A stretch of 64,000 bases of DNA from Clostridiaceae bacterium (GCA_902362865.1 CABIYE010000013.1:29954-93953), one strand, 5' to 3'. Positions 1 through 7,914 are shown, counted from the stretch's first letter. Made by a program: numbers and translations. Notes: generated by a model from the sequence alone, not told the origin.

Positions 1-359
1 CCAAAAGTCTCTCTCCACATCCGGGCATGGGTCGACTTGCCCGCGCCGGAAAGCCCGGCGAACAAATATCCTCTTCCATCCATCATAAGCGCCGAAGAAT
101 GCATCAGCATCCCTCCATAAGCCGGAAGCTGTTCACAAATCCCCCTGTACAGGGCATTCATCTCCCGAATCCACACCGGAACCGGTCTTCCTTCGTCTTC
201 CGCCTGCTCTTCGGCAATCTTCTCCGGCGTCGCTTTCATCCGAATCTGAACCGTATCTGCGCGTTCTATTTTCCACGGCCGGAAGCGCTCCAGCACCCTG
301 GGATGGCTCATGCCAAGCTCCATGTTAAGGCCTGCCATCCGGTAAAATCCAGTCTCCAT
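1..359 (-). CDS. HprK-like (serine kinase/PEPCK fold) kinase, 3' part outside window
   Basis: About 119 N-terminal residues are visible; the gene runs off the left edge. The start is the ATG at 359. Near residues 98-113 there is an HprK C-domain-like run: MLMHSSAL, then a short Gly-rich turn and the Walker A loop GLSGAGKST. This fold is found in HPr kinase and in kinases that phosphorylate RiPP precursors, such as those of lasso clusters. The gene lies 22 bp after the S26 peptidase stop and follows a radical SAM enzyme, so a role in peptide tailoring or in regulating maturation is inferred. It is not a canonical HprK, because the N-terminal HprK domain is absent and the start lies close to the P-loop. 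The catalytic C-terminal half cannot be inspected. Confidence 0.8.
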   Translation of the reverse strand, partial: METGFYRMAGLNMELGMSHPRVLERFRPWKIERADTVQIRMKATPEKIAEEQAEDEGRPVPVWIREMNALYRGICEQLPAYGGMLMHSSALMMDGRGYLFAGLSGAGKSTHARMWRETF

Positions 360-381
360 ACTCTACTCCTGATATAATTTC

Positions 382-825
382 TTAAATATTTTTCAGATAG
401 CGGTGTCCTGCCACACGAAAATATATTTTCCGCAAAGGAAGAAAACACCAAATCCTCTCATATAACCGAAGCCTGGCAGATTGACTCGATAATTTTTTCC
501 CTTTCCTGCCGATATACTTCACTTTGCCGATAATCTGTTCATCCTGAATCCCGTATTCCAGCCATGCCTGATTATCTCCGCACAACACGTACCCATCCTC
601 TCGCACCTTTAAAATGCGATGAAGGACATATTGTCCATTCTTTCTCTGATAAAAAATAATATCTTTTGGTTTCGGACGTTCCGCACATTGAACCAGTATC
701 ACATAGTCCCGCTTCTCCCGGATGAGCGGAAGCATACTGGTTCCTCTCGGGAAAAGCTGAAATTCCCCTCCACTGTCCAAAACTTCTCTTATAATTTCAT
801 CGTAATCCGATAATCGAAATTCCAA
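382..825 (-). CDS. S24/S26-family (SipW-like) signal peptidase
   Basis: 147 residues. The start is TTG at 825, preceded by an AGAGG ribosome binding site, and no ATG start is available nearby. Residues 26-33 (PRGTSMLP) carry the S26 Ser-Met motif with the nucleophile Ser. Residues 67-72 (YVLHRI) carry the His that replaces the usual Lys in SipW/archaeal/ER-type signal peptidases. A CGDN motif follows near residue 81. No convincing N-terminal membrane segment is seen; a hydrophobic, basic C-terminus may touch the membrane. The position between a radical SAM enzyme and an HprK-like kinase suggests it could cut a modified peptide rather than act as a housekeeping signal peptidase. That role is inferred. 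Confidence 0.85.
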   Translation of the reverse strand: MEFRLSDYDEIIREVLDSGGEFQLFPRGTSMLPLIREKRDYVILVQCAERPKPKDIIFYQRKNGQYVLHRILKVREDGYVLCGDNQAWLEYGIQDEQIIGKVKYIGRKGKKLSSQSARLRLYERIWCFLPLRKIYFRVAGHRYLKNI

Positions 826-859
826 AACAAAATACCTCTGATATTTGCTATTTTTCTAT

Positions 860-892
860 AAATCCACGTCATCAAGCGGATTTATTATATCA
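860..892 (-). promoter_or_regulatory. Extended -10 promoter with start-proximal hairpin upstream of the S26 peptidase
   Basis: On the minus strand TGATATAAT (884-892) is an extended -10 element. Directly downstream an 8-bp inverted repeat (AAATCCGC/GTGGATTT with one G-U-type mismatch, 860-883) covers the probable start site. No good -35 is seen. This would let the peptidase and kinase be transcribed apart from the radical SAM gene. Confidence 0.5.
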
Positions 893-920
893 CATCCAAC
901 AGACAATTGCTACTTTATTG

Positions 921-2306
921 TTACACCAAATCTGTATCTCTTTTTTCTTTTTCTGCTTGTTCACGAAATATTTCCCAGGTATGACGCATCGACTTTTTCA
1001 ACTGACGCTCTTTCAACCGTCTTTCATCTTCATCACATTTCCGCTGCCTTACCGGACATTTTTTAATCAGGCTGCATGTCGGATAAAAAAGACAATCCCG
1101 ACACTCTTTCCATTCTTCATGCCTTTCTTTCCAGCTATCTATTACTGCATTCTCCACATTATCAGAATAAATGTTTCCGAAGAATTCACTATCAAGAAAA
1201 TGTTCACATTTCCCCAATTTTCCATCCGGCAATATCGTCACTGCACTGTCGCTGTCAGCCATGCAATGATTTAATTTTATTCTTTTCGGCAAAGACCTGT
1301 AGGACGCAATCTTCTTTCTCTCAATATAATCCTCTAAAGCGAAAAGTTCATGATATAGCTCATGCTGTTTTGTATCAGTCCGCTGTCCGGAATTACTACC
1401 CCTGTCTTCATAAAGTAATGCTAATGCAACGCGAAACTTCTTATATCCTCCAAAACGTACGGCTAATTCATCACAAAGTTGATATAAATCCTGAATATTA
1501 TGCCTGCCCATATTTAAACGAACAACCACCTTCATTTCCGCTTTTAAAAGGCGTTCCATATTGTCCATCACTTTTACATACGCATTTTCCTCTTTGTAAA
1601 TAAAAGCCTTAATTTTGTTATAGACCCGTTCCGTCCCATCAAGCGTAATCTGAACATCCTTCACCTTCCAAAGGTGCCTTGCTTTCTCTACCATTTCATC
1701 GTCAAATAAATATCCATTGCTGACAATACGAGAAGAAAATACAACCCCGCTTTTTTCAAGCTCTTCACAAATAACATCTATCACATGGCTGTTAAAAAGC
1801 GGTTCTCCGCCGAACCATGTAATCTTTACTTTCTGAGAGCCACATTTCTTTTTTATATATACCGCCACATCCCGTGCAGTCTGCTCAGTCATTGCCATTC
1901 TTCTATTGTTCTGTTCAAAACAATAAAAACACCTTGCATTACAGTCCGTTGTAGTAAATATTGTAAAACCGGTTATACTTTTCTCATTTTGTTCCAGCAG
2001 CAAAGAAGCCACCGTTCTCACCTGATCTGCCAGCATCTTCTCATCCATATCATACGGAACCAAAAACCAATGTGTAATGAGATACTCCAGATTTTCACAA
2101 AAAGTACACGGCAGCTCTTCTAAAATTTCTGTCTCTTCTGCATCCAGCATAATCATCTCTTTCGTAAGCAGATTGTAAAGCAACATCCCTTCTGAAACCG
2201 GAAGTACAATACTATTCTTTAGAAGCCGATACTCTACGCCCTGTCTGACGTTCTGCATTCCAAGTATCTGCCGCGCGCTCTGCGCCATCGGCACCACACT
2301 TTGCAT
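921..2306 (-). CDS. Radical SAM/SPASM peptide maturase
   Basis: 461 residues from the ATG at 2306, chosen because AAAGGA lies about 9 nt upstream; an ATG 21 nt earlier has no ribosome binding site. Residues 1-110 resemble the leader-binding front part of peptide maturases. The radical SAM signature CNARCFYC lies near residues 123-130, followed by a TWFGGEPL motif, which binds SAM. The C-terminus (from about residue 355) is Cys-rich: GKCEH, CRDCLFYPTC, KCPVRQRKC. This is a SPASM domain for auxiliary [4Fe-4S] clusters. SPASM enzymes of this layout commonly install thioether or C-C crosslinks in ribosomal peptides. The best substrate in the window is the 44-residue peptide at 2813-2947. The C-terminal 40 residues are highly charged and probably helical. 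Confidence 0.9.
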   Translation of the reverse strand: MQSVVPMAQSARQILGMQNVRQGVEYRLLKNSIVLPVSEGMLLYNLLTKEMIMLDAEETEILEELPCTFCENLEYLITHWFLVPYDMDEKMLADQVRTVASLLLEQNEKSITGFTIFTTTDCNARCFYCFEQNNRRMAMTEQTARDVAVYIKKKCGSQKVKITWFGGEPLFNSHVIDVICEELEKSGVVFSSRIVSNGYLFDDEMVEKARHLWKVKDVQITLDGTERVYNKIKAFIYKEENAYVKVMDNMERLLKAEMKVVVRLNMGRHNIQDLYQLCDELAVRFGGYKKFRVALALLYEDRGSNSGQRTDTKQHELYHELFALEDYIERKKIASYRSLPKRIKLNHCMADSDSAVTILPDGKLGKCEHFLDSEFFGNIYSDNVENAVIDSWKERHEEWKECRDCLFYPTCSLIKKCPVRQRKCDEDERRLKERQLKKSMRHTWEIFREQAEKEKRDTDLV

Positions 2307-2333
2307 ACTATAACATCCTTTCCTCATATCTTT

Positions 2334-2510
2334 TTACTCAAAATCTTCTTCCTCATATGTGGACTCCCCCACATCCTGTTGTTCCGAATCCTGTTGCTCT
2401 TCCTTCGTATTCTCCTCCTTGTCAGACGGTGATTTACACCCTGTAATTCCTGTCATAACCATACACACTATAAGACCTGTAAAAAATAATTTCTGAAACT
2501 TCTTTCTCAT
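2334..2510 (-). CDS. Small acidic lipoprotein (58 aa)
   Basis: A short gene ending 27 nt before the radical SAM start, with an AAAGGAAAG ribosome binding site upstream. The N-terminus is a lipoprotein signal (MRKKFQKLF, a hydrophobic stretch, and the lipobox ITGC). The mature part is about 34 residues and nearly all Glu, Gln, Asp, Ser and Lys, ending in YEEEDFE. I know of no family. Its place between the peptide gene and the maturase suggests a surface partner of the peptide (immunity, docking or receptor), or a second substrate; both are inferences. It is probably cotranscribed with the maturase. Confidence 0.75.
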   Translation of the reverse strand: MRKKFQKLFFTGLIVCMVMTGITGCKSPSDKEENTKEEQQDSEQQDVGESTYEEEDFE

Positions 2511-2538
2511 TCTAATCTTTCCTTTCGTTTATTATATT

Positions 2539-2760
2539 GAACAAAGCGGACAAGTCTGTCTTGAACTCCCTATATCTCTCGATCCTTGAGAGGTGCTGGA
2601 CATCTTGCAGATGTCCGCTTAGCACCGATCGAAATGAAATGCAGACCTTGCTTCGCTTTGCAGCGCCGATGTGTGGCTGCTGCAAGTAGCCTTCCTTTGC
2701 ACATCGCGCGCATCCCGCGGAGCGTTTTATAACATAGGAAATTGAGAACTATCCTATGTT
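2539..2760. repeat. Hairpin-rich intergenic repeat element
   Basis: The 302-bp gap between the peptide gene and the lipoprotein gene has no convincing gene. It holds a row of inverted repeats: GACAAGTCTGTC near 2549; a long imperfect stem GGTGCT-GACATC / GATGTC-AGCACC near 2593-2627; a stem GATGTG/CACATC near 2668-2706; and a near-perfect 11-bp stem ATAACATAGGA/TCCTATGTTAT near 2730-2762. Parts resemble the spacer at 7524-7567, which shares GCGGACAAGTC and, in inverse orientation, ATAGGAAATT. The gap may be a mobile palindromic element or an RNA structure that controls the peptide-to-maturase ratio. Confidence 0.55.
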
Positions 2761-2765
2761 ATGAA

Positions 2766-2792
2766 AGAAGGGCGTTATAACAACGCCCTTCT
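2766..2792 (-). terminator. Terminator-like hairpin after the 44-aa peptide gene
   Basis: A perfect 11-bp stem, AGAAGGGCGTT / AACGCCCTTCT, with a 5-nt loop, 21 bp downstream of the peptide stop. The following T-tract is short (TTTC), so it may attenuate rather than fully stop transcription into the lipoprotein and maturase genes. Confidence 0.65.
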
Positions 2793-2812
2793 AATAAATA
2801 TTATATCACTGC

Positions 2813-2947
2813 TTAATCCCAGATTGAGCTATCTTCATCACAATTTACTTCTTCTTTACTGCCTGAACTCGGATCACTTGTAGTCACAATATCTTTCGTA
2901 TCGAACTCAACTTTCTCAACTTCAGGTTCAAAATAACTGTTTCTCAT
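2813..2947 (-). CDS. Candidate RiPP precursor peptide (44 aa)
   Basis: A 44-residue ORF with a good ribosome binding site (AAGGAAGTGAGAAC before ATG), 42 nt after the upstream secreted-protein gene and just before a strong hairpin. It starts MRNSYFEPEVEKVEF and continues DTKDIVTTSDPSSG; the tail has one Cys (residue 36) and ends CDEDSSIWD. It has no signal peptide and is very acidic. The layout of a hydrophobic/charged leader, a TTS-type hinge and a short Ser/Asp/Trp core, together with the neighbouring radical SAM, peptidase and kinase genes, fits a RiPP precursor. The Cys could be a thioether donor and the terminal Ser pair could be kinase targets. Function is inferred from context only. 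Confidence 0.7.
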   Translation of the reverse strand: MRNSYFEPEVEKVEFDTKDIVTTSDPSSGSKEEVNCDEDSSIWD

Positions 2948-2989
2948 TGTTCTCACTTCCTTTACAAAAAATTAATTTTACAGAAAATA

Positions 2990-5074
2990 TTATTTAGCAA
3001 CACACACTGCCGTGTTACTATACATTATATCTGTCTGCTCATTTCCGTCTGCGTCCGTATAAGAGTATTCTACATATCCCCTGCTATACCACACATCACC
3101 CAAATTACATTTAAAATTCACAACATAAGTTCCCAACAAAGTATTGTCCTTTGCAGTTGCCCGCTTCACTTCCGCTGTCCCATGTACAAAGTTATCTGAA
3201 TATGCTACTGATTCGTCCTGTGTAATGAGCACACCATGCCTTATAATGGTATATCCTCCCGGCAGAGAACGATTTACAGTAAACTTCATCTTCCCAGTCC
3301 CTGCATCATATAAAGACGTACATGTAATAGTTGGTCCCTTTTCAACTTCTGCGTCATCATCAACATAGCAAGCTTCCAGCGCCATATCATACATTACATA
3401 GAATGAATAATCCGGGCGATAACACAAAATCTGATTATTGTTTGTATCTTTCCAATAGGCAAACTTCTTTCCGTCTGCCGGATCATCTGCCTTTACCGCT
3501 GCCTGTTCGCCTGCTTTAAAGGATGTCTTGTCGCTAATAAGCTGTCCATTTGTTACAGATACTGTATATTCCTGCTCTTTAACCGTAATCGTAACCTGCG
3601 CACTCTTATCAGAACCGTCAGCGGTAGTCGCCGTAATGGTTGCGTCTCCTACAGACTTAGCCGTTACAAGACCATTCTCCACAACTACAACATCCTCATC
3701 AGAAGACTGCCATGTCACAGCCTTATTAGTTGTTGATTCCGGTGTTACTACTGCTGTCAATTTCTCGCTTGTCCCAATTGTCATTGTAGCAGGAGCTCCC
3801 GAAATTTCAATTCCAGTTGCCATAACCGGATTGACTGTAATCTCAGCAAAAGCTGTTACGCCTGACCCATCAGCCGCTGTTGCAACAACCGTAGCTGTTC
3901 CCGGCTTCACCGCTGTCAAGGTACTTCCCTCTAATGTCAAAACATCCGTCCCCTCTTGAATGCTCCAGGCCACCTCCGGATTCGTCGCATCTGTCGGTTC
4001 CACCGTTGCCGTCAGATCAAGGATTTGTCCCACCGTAACTTCCGTCGCGCTGGTTATGGTAATTCCCGTCACTTTGACTTCTGGATGAACCATCTCTCCT
4101 AAAACAGCGCCTTCTAACGTCCAGAGCTGGGAAGCAGAACCCATTTCCAATTCTTCTGTCCTAACTACCGAATACCTGTCAGCAGAAGTTTCCTTTCTGG
4201 GAGTTGTAAAATACTGCTCATTCCCAGCGTTTTTAATTCGATAGGTGCCCGTATTGTCTACTTCTTCAAAGTCCCATTGCTGATATTGGTTTGTTTCATC
4301 AGAATTTTCCAAAACAATTTCGCCGTCATCTTTCGCCTGAAGCGCAAGCTTCCCATTTGAATCAAAATTTAAAATTTGATAATACTCCGTTTCATCGATT
4401 TTGCGGAATACCATTTTCTGATTACCTTCCGGTCCCGTCCAGGTAATAATTCTGGTTCCTGCCGTTATGTTTCCTCCATCAACTGCGGCATACAATTTTT
4501 CATTATTCCAGGCTATTCCACTGACAATATATCCGGATGACACCGGTTTCCATAACTGTGCGTCTGATTCCGCAGATTCTGTAAGAATAATCTCTTTCTC
4601 CTGACCCATTCCATCGTTCTGTGGTGCCATTCTCTTTGTTGTCAGATATAAGCCTGTTCCTACATTTTTAATCCGATAATATCCTTCACCATCCTCCACA
4701 AATATCCACTGCTGAGATGCTGCGTTCTCGATTAAGTCACGCTGTCCCACCGTAAAATCCTCCAACGCAGTCAGCACTTTTTGTGAATCCACTTTTACCA
4801 AAGTATAAACGCCTGTATTTATTTCCCGGAACTCCCATTCCTGGTTTGCTTCCGGTCCTGTCCAGGTAATGTTACATACATCTCCAACATTTCCGCCCCA
4901 GGAACCCAGGTATGTTGCTCTTCCATCTGAATCGGCCAACTTGCATTCTATGAATCCTTTTCTGTTTGCAGCCGTCTCCTCTGCACGAACCGTTTCAGGA
5001 GCCGCAACGAACACATTTCCTGCAAGCATTGCACCCATCAGCAAAATAGATAGCACTCTTTTCCACTTTCGCAT
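2990..5074 (-). CDS. Secreted beta-trefoil (ricin-like) and Big2 domain protein
   Basis: 694 residues. The start is the second ATG (5074), because AGGAGG lies 8 nt upstream of it and the first ATG has none. Domains in order: signal peptide (about 1-33); two ricin-type beta-trefoil lectin domains (about 35-180 and 185-325) with QxW repeats (QEWEF, QQWIF, QLWKP; QQWDF, QLWTL); two bacterial Ig-like Big2 domains (about 340-415 and 420-500); and a C-terminal region of about 180 residues I do not recognise, with several Cys and aromatic residues. There is no SLH, LPxTG or catalytic motif, so it is probably released or bound non-covalently to carbohydrate. It heads the putative peptide operon, ending 42 nt before the 44-aa peptide, which may be a functional link or plain adjacency. 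Confidence 0.85.
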   Translation of the reverse strand: MRKWKRVLSILLMGAMLAGNVFVAAPETVRAEETAANRKGFIECKLADSDGRATYLGSWGGNVGDVCNITWTGPEANQEWEFREINTGVYTLVKVDSQKVLTALEDFTVGQRDLIENAASQQWIFVEDGEGYYRIKNVGTGLYLTTKRMAPQNDGMGQEKEIILTESAESDAQLWKPVSSGYIVSGIAWNNEKLYAAVDGGNITAGTRIITWTGPEGNQKMVFRKIDETEYYQILNFDSNGKLALQAKDDGEIVLENSDETNQYQQWDFEEVDNTGTYRIKNAGNEQYFTTPRKETSADRYSVVRTEELEMGSASQLWTLEGAVLGEMVHPEVKVTGITITSATEVTVGQILDLTATVEPTDATNPEVAWSIQEGTDVLTLEGSTLTAVKPGTATVVATAADGSGVTAFAEITVNPVMATGIEISGAPATMTIGTSEKLTAVVTPESTTNKAVTWQSSDEDVVVVENGLVTAKSVGDATITATTADGSDKSAQVTITVKEQEYTVSVTNGQLISDKTSFKAGEQAAVKADDPADGKKFAYWKDTNNNQILCYRPDYSFYVMYDMALEACYVDDDAEVEKGPTITCTSLYDAGTGKMKFTVNRSLPGGYTIIRHGVLITQDESVAYSDNFVHGTAEVKRATAKDNTLLGTYVVNFKCNLGDVWYSRGYVEYSYTDADGNEQTDIMYSNTAVCVAK

Positions 5075-5298
5075 AGCCTTCCTCCTCATACTTTTCCATT
5101 TTCAAAATCTAACTATTCCTATCCCCGCAAAACCTTTTTTCTTACTACTACGAAACAGCCTCCTCCCCAGGCATACATTTCCCGGTTTTATATAATAGTT
5201 ATCATTATATTACCAAAAGTATCATTCTCTTCAGAATAGAAAAAACTACGCACTTTCTATAATTTTTACCCCATTCCAGCTATCCGCCGAATCCTTTC

Positions 5299-6594
5299 CT
5301 ATAACTGCTGCCTGTCTGCAACTTCTATATCCGGGAAAATGGTATTTCCCCACTTTCGCGCATTCCAGTTAATCTGATACTGCCGGAAGGTCTCTTCCGT
5401 AATTTCAAATGCAAAGGCATGTTCCACCCAGTCGTGCCGGAATTGCCTACCCTCTCCCAGCGGTTCCACCGCCGCCATCTCTGCCATATACATTCCCTTC
5501 GGCAGCATTAAAGTATCAAAGCGCAGCAATGCACGCGCGTGTGTATCCTTTTGATAGCCTCCAAGACTATTGGAAATGGAAGAACCGATAACCTGCTGTT
5601 CCTGGTCATACAGCGTAAGACGGATATGAAGGTCTTCGATTTTTTCTTTTGCCTGAAAACCAACCCAAAATTGCAGTCCTTCTGACGCCGCAAATGTATT
5701 TTTTCCTTCTATATCAAGTGTTTCGATTTGCAGTTTGCCTGTCACTTTACGCAAATCTGCCGGGGTATTGTATGTATAATGCAGTTTCATCTGAACCACC
5801 TCGCCCAGATATTTTGCAATTGCTTCCTCCGGCGTACCGTCGTATACCAATCTGCCCTGATCCAGTACCATACATCGGTTACACAAGGAACGAATTGTTT
5901 CCATATTATGGGACACATACAGAATCGTTTTCTGTTCATCTTCTGACAGCTCTGCCATTTTATTTAAACATTTTTTCTGAAAACGCATATCCCCCACTGC
6001 CAGCACTTCGTCCATAAGAAGGATTTCTGAATTCAAATGTGCCGCCACTGCAAAAGCAAGCTTGACGTACATACCGCTGGAATATCTTTTTACAGGTGTA
6101 TCTATAAAAGTCTCACATTCTGAGAAGGAAATAATGTCTTCCATCTTCGCCTCTACTTCCTGACGTTTCATGCCCAGAATTGCCCCGTTTAGGAAAATAT
6201 TTTCCCGGCCGGTCAGCTCCCCATGAAATCCGGTTCCCACTTCCAGCATACTGGAAATACGCCCCTTAATTCCAATCGCTCCCTCGGTCGGAGCCGTCAC
6301 TCTGGCAAGAAGTTTGAACAGCGTCGATTTCCCGGCGCCGTTTGCTCCGATCACACCAATCCGCTCACCTTTATAAATGTCAAAAGAAATGTCCTGAAGC
6401 GCCATAAAGCGCTCTCCGTCTACTCGATGGCTCTGCCCAATTCTTGCATTTGGGTCTTCCTTCCCTCGCCTTTTCGCCCACCGGCTCTGTATTTCATGCT
6501 GCAGAGTATCTCGCCCGATCACTCCCAGACGATACTCTTTCGCCAGCTTCCGCACTCTGATTACTACTTCTTTTTCTTCCATCACATTTTCCAT
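5299..6594 (-). CDS. Polysaccharide/teichoic acid export ABC transporter, ATPase (Wzt/TagH type)
   Basis: 431 residues. Walker A (GANGAGKST) lies near residues 82-90, the ABC signature RYSSGMYVKLAF near 168-179 and Walker B LLMDEVLAVGD near 190-200. After about residue 270 there is an extra beta-rich C-terminal domain like the Wzt carbohydrate-binding domain of O-antigen exporters, which recognises the glycan to be exported. The gene starts 33 nt after the permease stop, with an AAGGA ribosome binding site, and forms a two-gene operon with it. The exported polymer cannot be named, because no glycosyltransferase genes are in the window. Confidence 0.93.
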   Translation of the reverse strand: MENVMEEKEVVIRVRKLAKEYRLGVIGRDTLQHEIQSRWAKRRGKEDPNARIGQSHRVDGERFMALQDISFDIYKGERIGVIGANGAGKSTLFKLLARVTAPTEGAIGIKGRISSMLEVGTGFHGELTGRENIFLNGAILGMKRQEVEAKMEDIISFSECETFIDTPVKRYSSGMYVKLAFAVAAHLNSEILLMDEVLAVGDMRFQKKCLNKMAELSEDEQKTILYVSHNMETIRSLCNRCMVLDQGRLVYDGTPEEAIAKYLGEVVQMKLHYTYNTPADLRKVTGKLQIETLDIEGKNTFAASEGLQFWVGFQAKEKIEDLHIRLTLYDQEQQVIGSSISNSLGGYQKDTHARALLRFDTLMLPKGMYMAEMAAVEPLGEGRQFRHDWVEHAFAFEITEETFRQYQINWNARKWGNTIFPDIEVADRQQL

Positions 6595-6627
6595 TCTCTT
6601 CTTGTCCTTAATCCGTCCCGGTTTGTT

Positions 6628-7497
6628 CTATATAGAATCCATAAATGTCCTCTGCGTCCGGTTAAAGAGCAGCACGCCAAAGACCAGAATAACTGCCGTT
6701 ATGAGCGCTCCCATTCCCATCTGCGGAAATGAAACCGTCCCGCTGCCAAGCCAGCCATATCGAAAAATTTCTACCAGCGAAGCTACCGGATTCCATGAAA
6801 TGATCCATCGCCATTTCCCCGGAATCTGGGAATAAGGGTAAACAATCGGCGTTGCGTACATCCAGAGCTGTACGCCAAATCCTACCAACACCTGCAAATC
6901 TCTGTATTTTGTCGTTAAAGACGCTAAAATCATACCTACTCCCATAGCAAGGAGCGCCAGCTCAAACAAAATCAACGGGGTAAGGAGACACAACCAGGTA
7001 AGCCGCACATTTCCTTTCCACATATACCACATTACAAATAGGAAGAAAAGGAAAAACTGCGCGCCAAATGTAATCAGCTTAGAAATACATGTAGCAATAG
7101 GCATCACCAGCCTAGGAAAATAAACTTTGCCGAACAGCCGGGCATTTCCAAGAAATGTACCTGCCGTTGCCTGCAGACATCCCGAAAAATAAGACCACAA
7201 TATATTTCCAGCCATATAAAACAGGAAATCCGGTATCCCATCCGTAGAAATACTTGCAATTCTTCCAAATACTATGGTGAAGATTACCGTTGTCAAAAGC
7301 GGATTAATCAAAATCCACGCCGGACCAAGAATGGTCTGTTTATACATCGTCTTAAAATCCCGCTTAACAAACAGTATAATCAAATCCCTGTATTCCAGAA
7401 TTTCTTTTAAATTAAATTGAAAAAAAGAAGCTTTGGGACGAATTTCCATTGTCCAGTTCTCTTCTCCAAGAGATACTTCCTGTTTCTTCACCGCCAT
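6628..7497 (-). CDS. Polysaccharide/teichoic acid export ABC transporter, permease (Wzm/TagG type)
   Basis: 289 residues from the ATG at 7497 (AAGGAA upstream). An in-frame ATG at 7548 would add 17 residues but lacks a ribosome binding site. Six hydrophobic segments are visible, with the ABC2-membrane family features: an amphipathic N-terminal helix, LILFVKRDFKTMYKQT and GPAWILINPLL before the first membrane span, and NPVASLVEIFRYGWLG before the last. It works with the ATPase immediately downstream to move a lipid-linked glycan across the membrane. Confidence 0.93.
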   Translation of the reverse strand: MAVKKQEVSLGEENWTMEIRPKASFFQFNLKEILEYRDLIILFVKRDFKTMYKQTILGPAWILINPLLTTVIFTIVFGRIASISTDGIPDFLFYMAGNILWSYFSGCLQATAGTFLGNARLFGKVYFPRLVMPIATCISKLITFGAQFFLFFLFVMWYMWKGNVRLTWLCLLTPLILFELALLAMGVGMILASLTTKYRDLQVLVGFGVQLWMYATPIVYPYSQIPGKWRWIISWNPVASLVEIFRYGWLGSGTVSFPQMGMGALITAVILVFGVLLFNRTQRTFMDSI

Positions 7498-7523
7498 TTT
7501 ATATATTCCTTTCTTAATGCCAA

Positions 7524-7560
7524 AACAAAGCGGACAAGTCCGCCTCAAATTTCCTATATT
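7524..7560 (-). terminator. Palindromic terminator-like spacer upstream of the export permease
   Basis: The minus strand reads GGCGGACTTGTCCGC followed by TTTGTTTT: a short GC stem and a T-rich tail, between the tRNA operon and the permease gene. The same core (GCGGACAAGTC on the plus strand, then a TCCTATAT-like stretch) occurs in the hairpin-rich spacer at 2545-2575, so this may be a remnant of the same element. Confidence 0.45.
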
Positions 7561-7562
7561 AT

Positions 7563-7593
7563 AAAAAGCCTTAAATCCTTAAAAGGATCTAAG
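7563..7593 (-). terminator. Rho-independent terminator of the tRNA operon
   Basis: An 11-bp stem (CTTAGATCCTT / AAGGATTTAAG, one mismatch) is followed by GCTTTTTA on the minus strand, 13 nt after the end of tRNA-Leu. Confidence 0.75.
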
Positions 7594-7605
7594 ACTTTTC
7601 TTTCA

Positions 7606-7692
7606 TGCCGGCGACCGGAATCGAACCGGTACGGGAGTATAAGTCCCGCAGGATTTTAAGTCCTGTGCGTCTGCCAGTTCCGCCACGCCGGC
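7606..7692 (-). tRNA. tRNA-Leu (anticodon UAA)
   Basis: 87 nt with a long variable arm typical of a class II tRNA. The acceptor pairs GCCGGCG with CGCCGGC, the T-loop is GGTTCGATTCC, and the anticodon loop is CTTAAAA. CCA is not encoded. It is the last gene of the tRNA operon. Confidence 0.97.
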
Positions 7693-7722
7693 ATTCTTAT
7701 ACAACAGCTTCCTGCTGTATAA

Positions 7723-7795
7723 TGGGACCTACAGGGCTCGAACCTGTGACCCTCTGCTTGTAAGGCAGATGCTCTCCCAGCTGAGCTAAGATCCC
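7723..7795 (-). tRNA. tRNA-Val (anticodon UAC)
   Basis: 73 nt. The acceptor pairs GGGATCT with AGGTCCC (one G-U pair), the anticodon loop is CTTACAA, the T-loop is GGTTCGAGCC, and the discriminator is A. CCA is not encoded. Confidence 0.97.
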
Positions 7796-7834
7796 AATCA
7801 TCAAATTGTTTGTCTTCACATCTTGCGATGCTAA

Positions 7835-7908
7835 CGACCCAGAAGAGACTCGAACTCTCGACCTCCGCCGTGACAGGGCGGCGCTCTAACCAACTGAGCC
7901 ACTGGGCC
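7835..7908 (-). tRNA. tRNA-Asp (anticodon GUC)
   Basis: 74 nt. The acceptor pairs GGCCCAG with CTGGGTC, the anticodon loop is CTGTCAC, and the discriminator is G, as expected for Asp. Confidence 0.97.
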
Positions 7909-7914
7909 TTGTAA

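Noticed and set aside
2573..2716. Possible 47-codon minus-strand frame across the hairpin array
   Set aside because: The frame is covered by inverted repeats, lacks a ribosome binding site, and its product looks like translated repeat rather than a protein.
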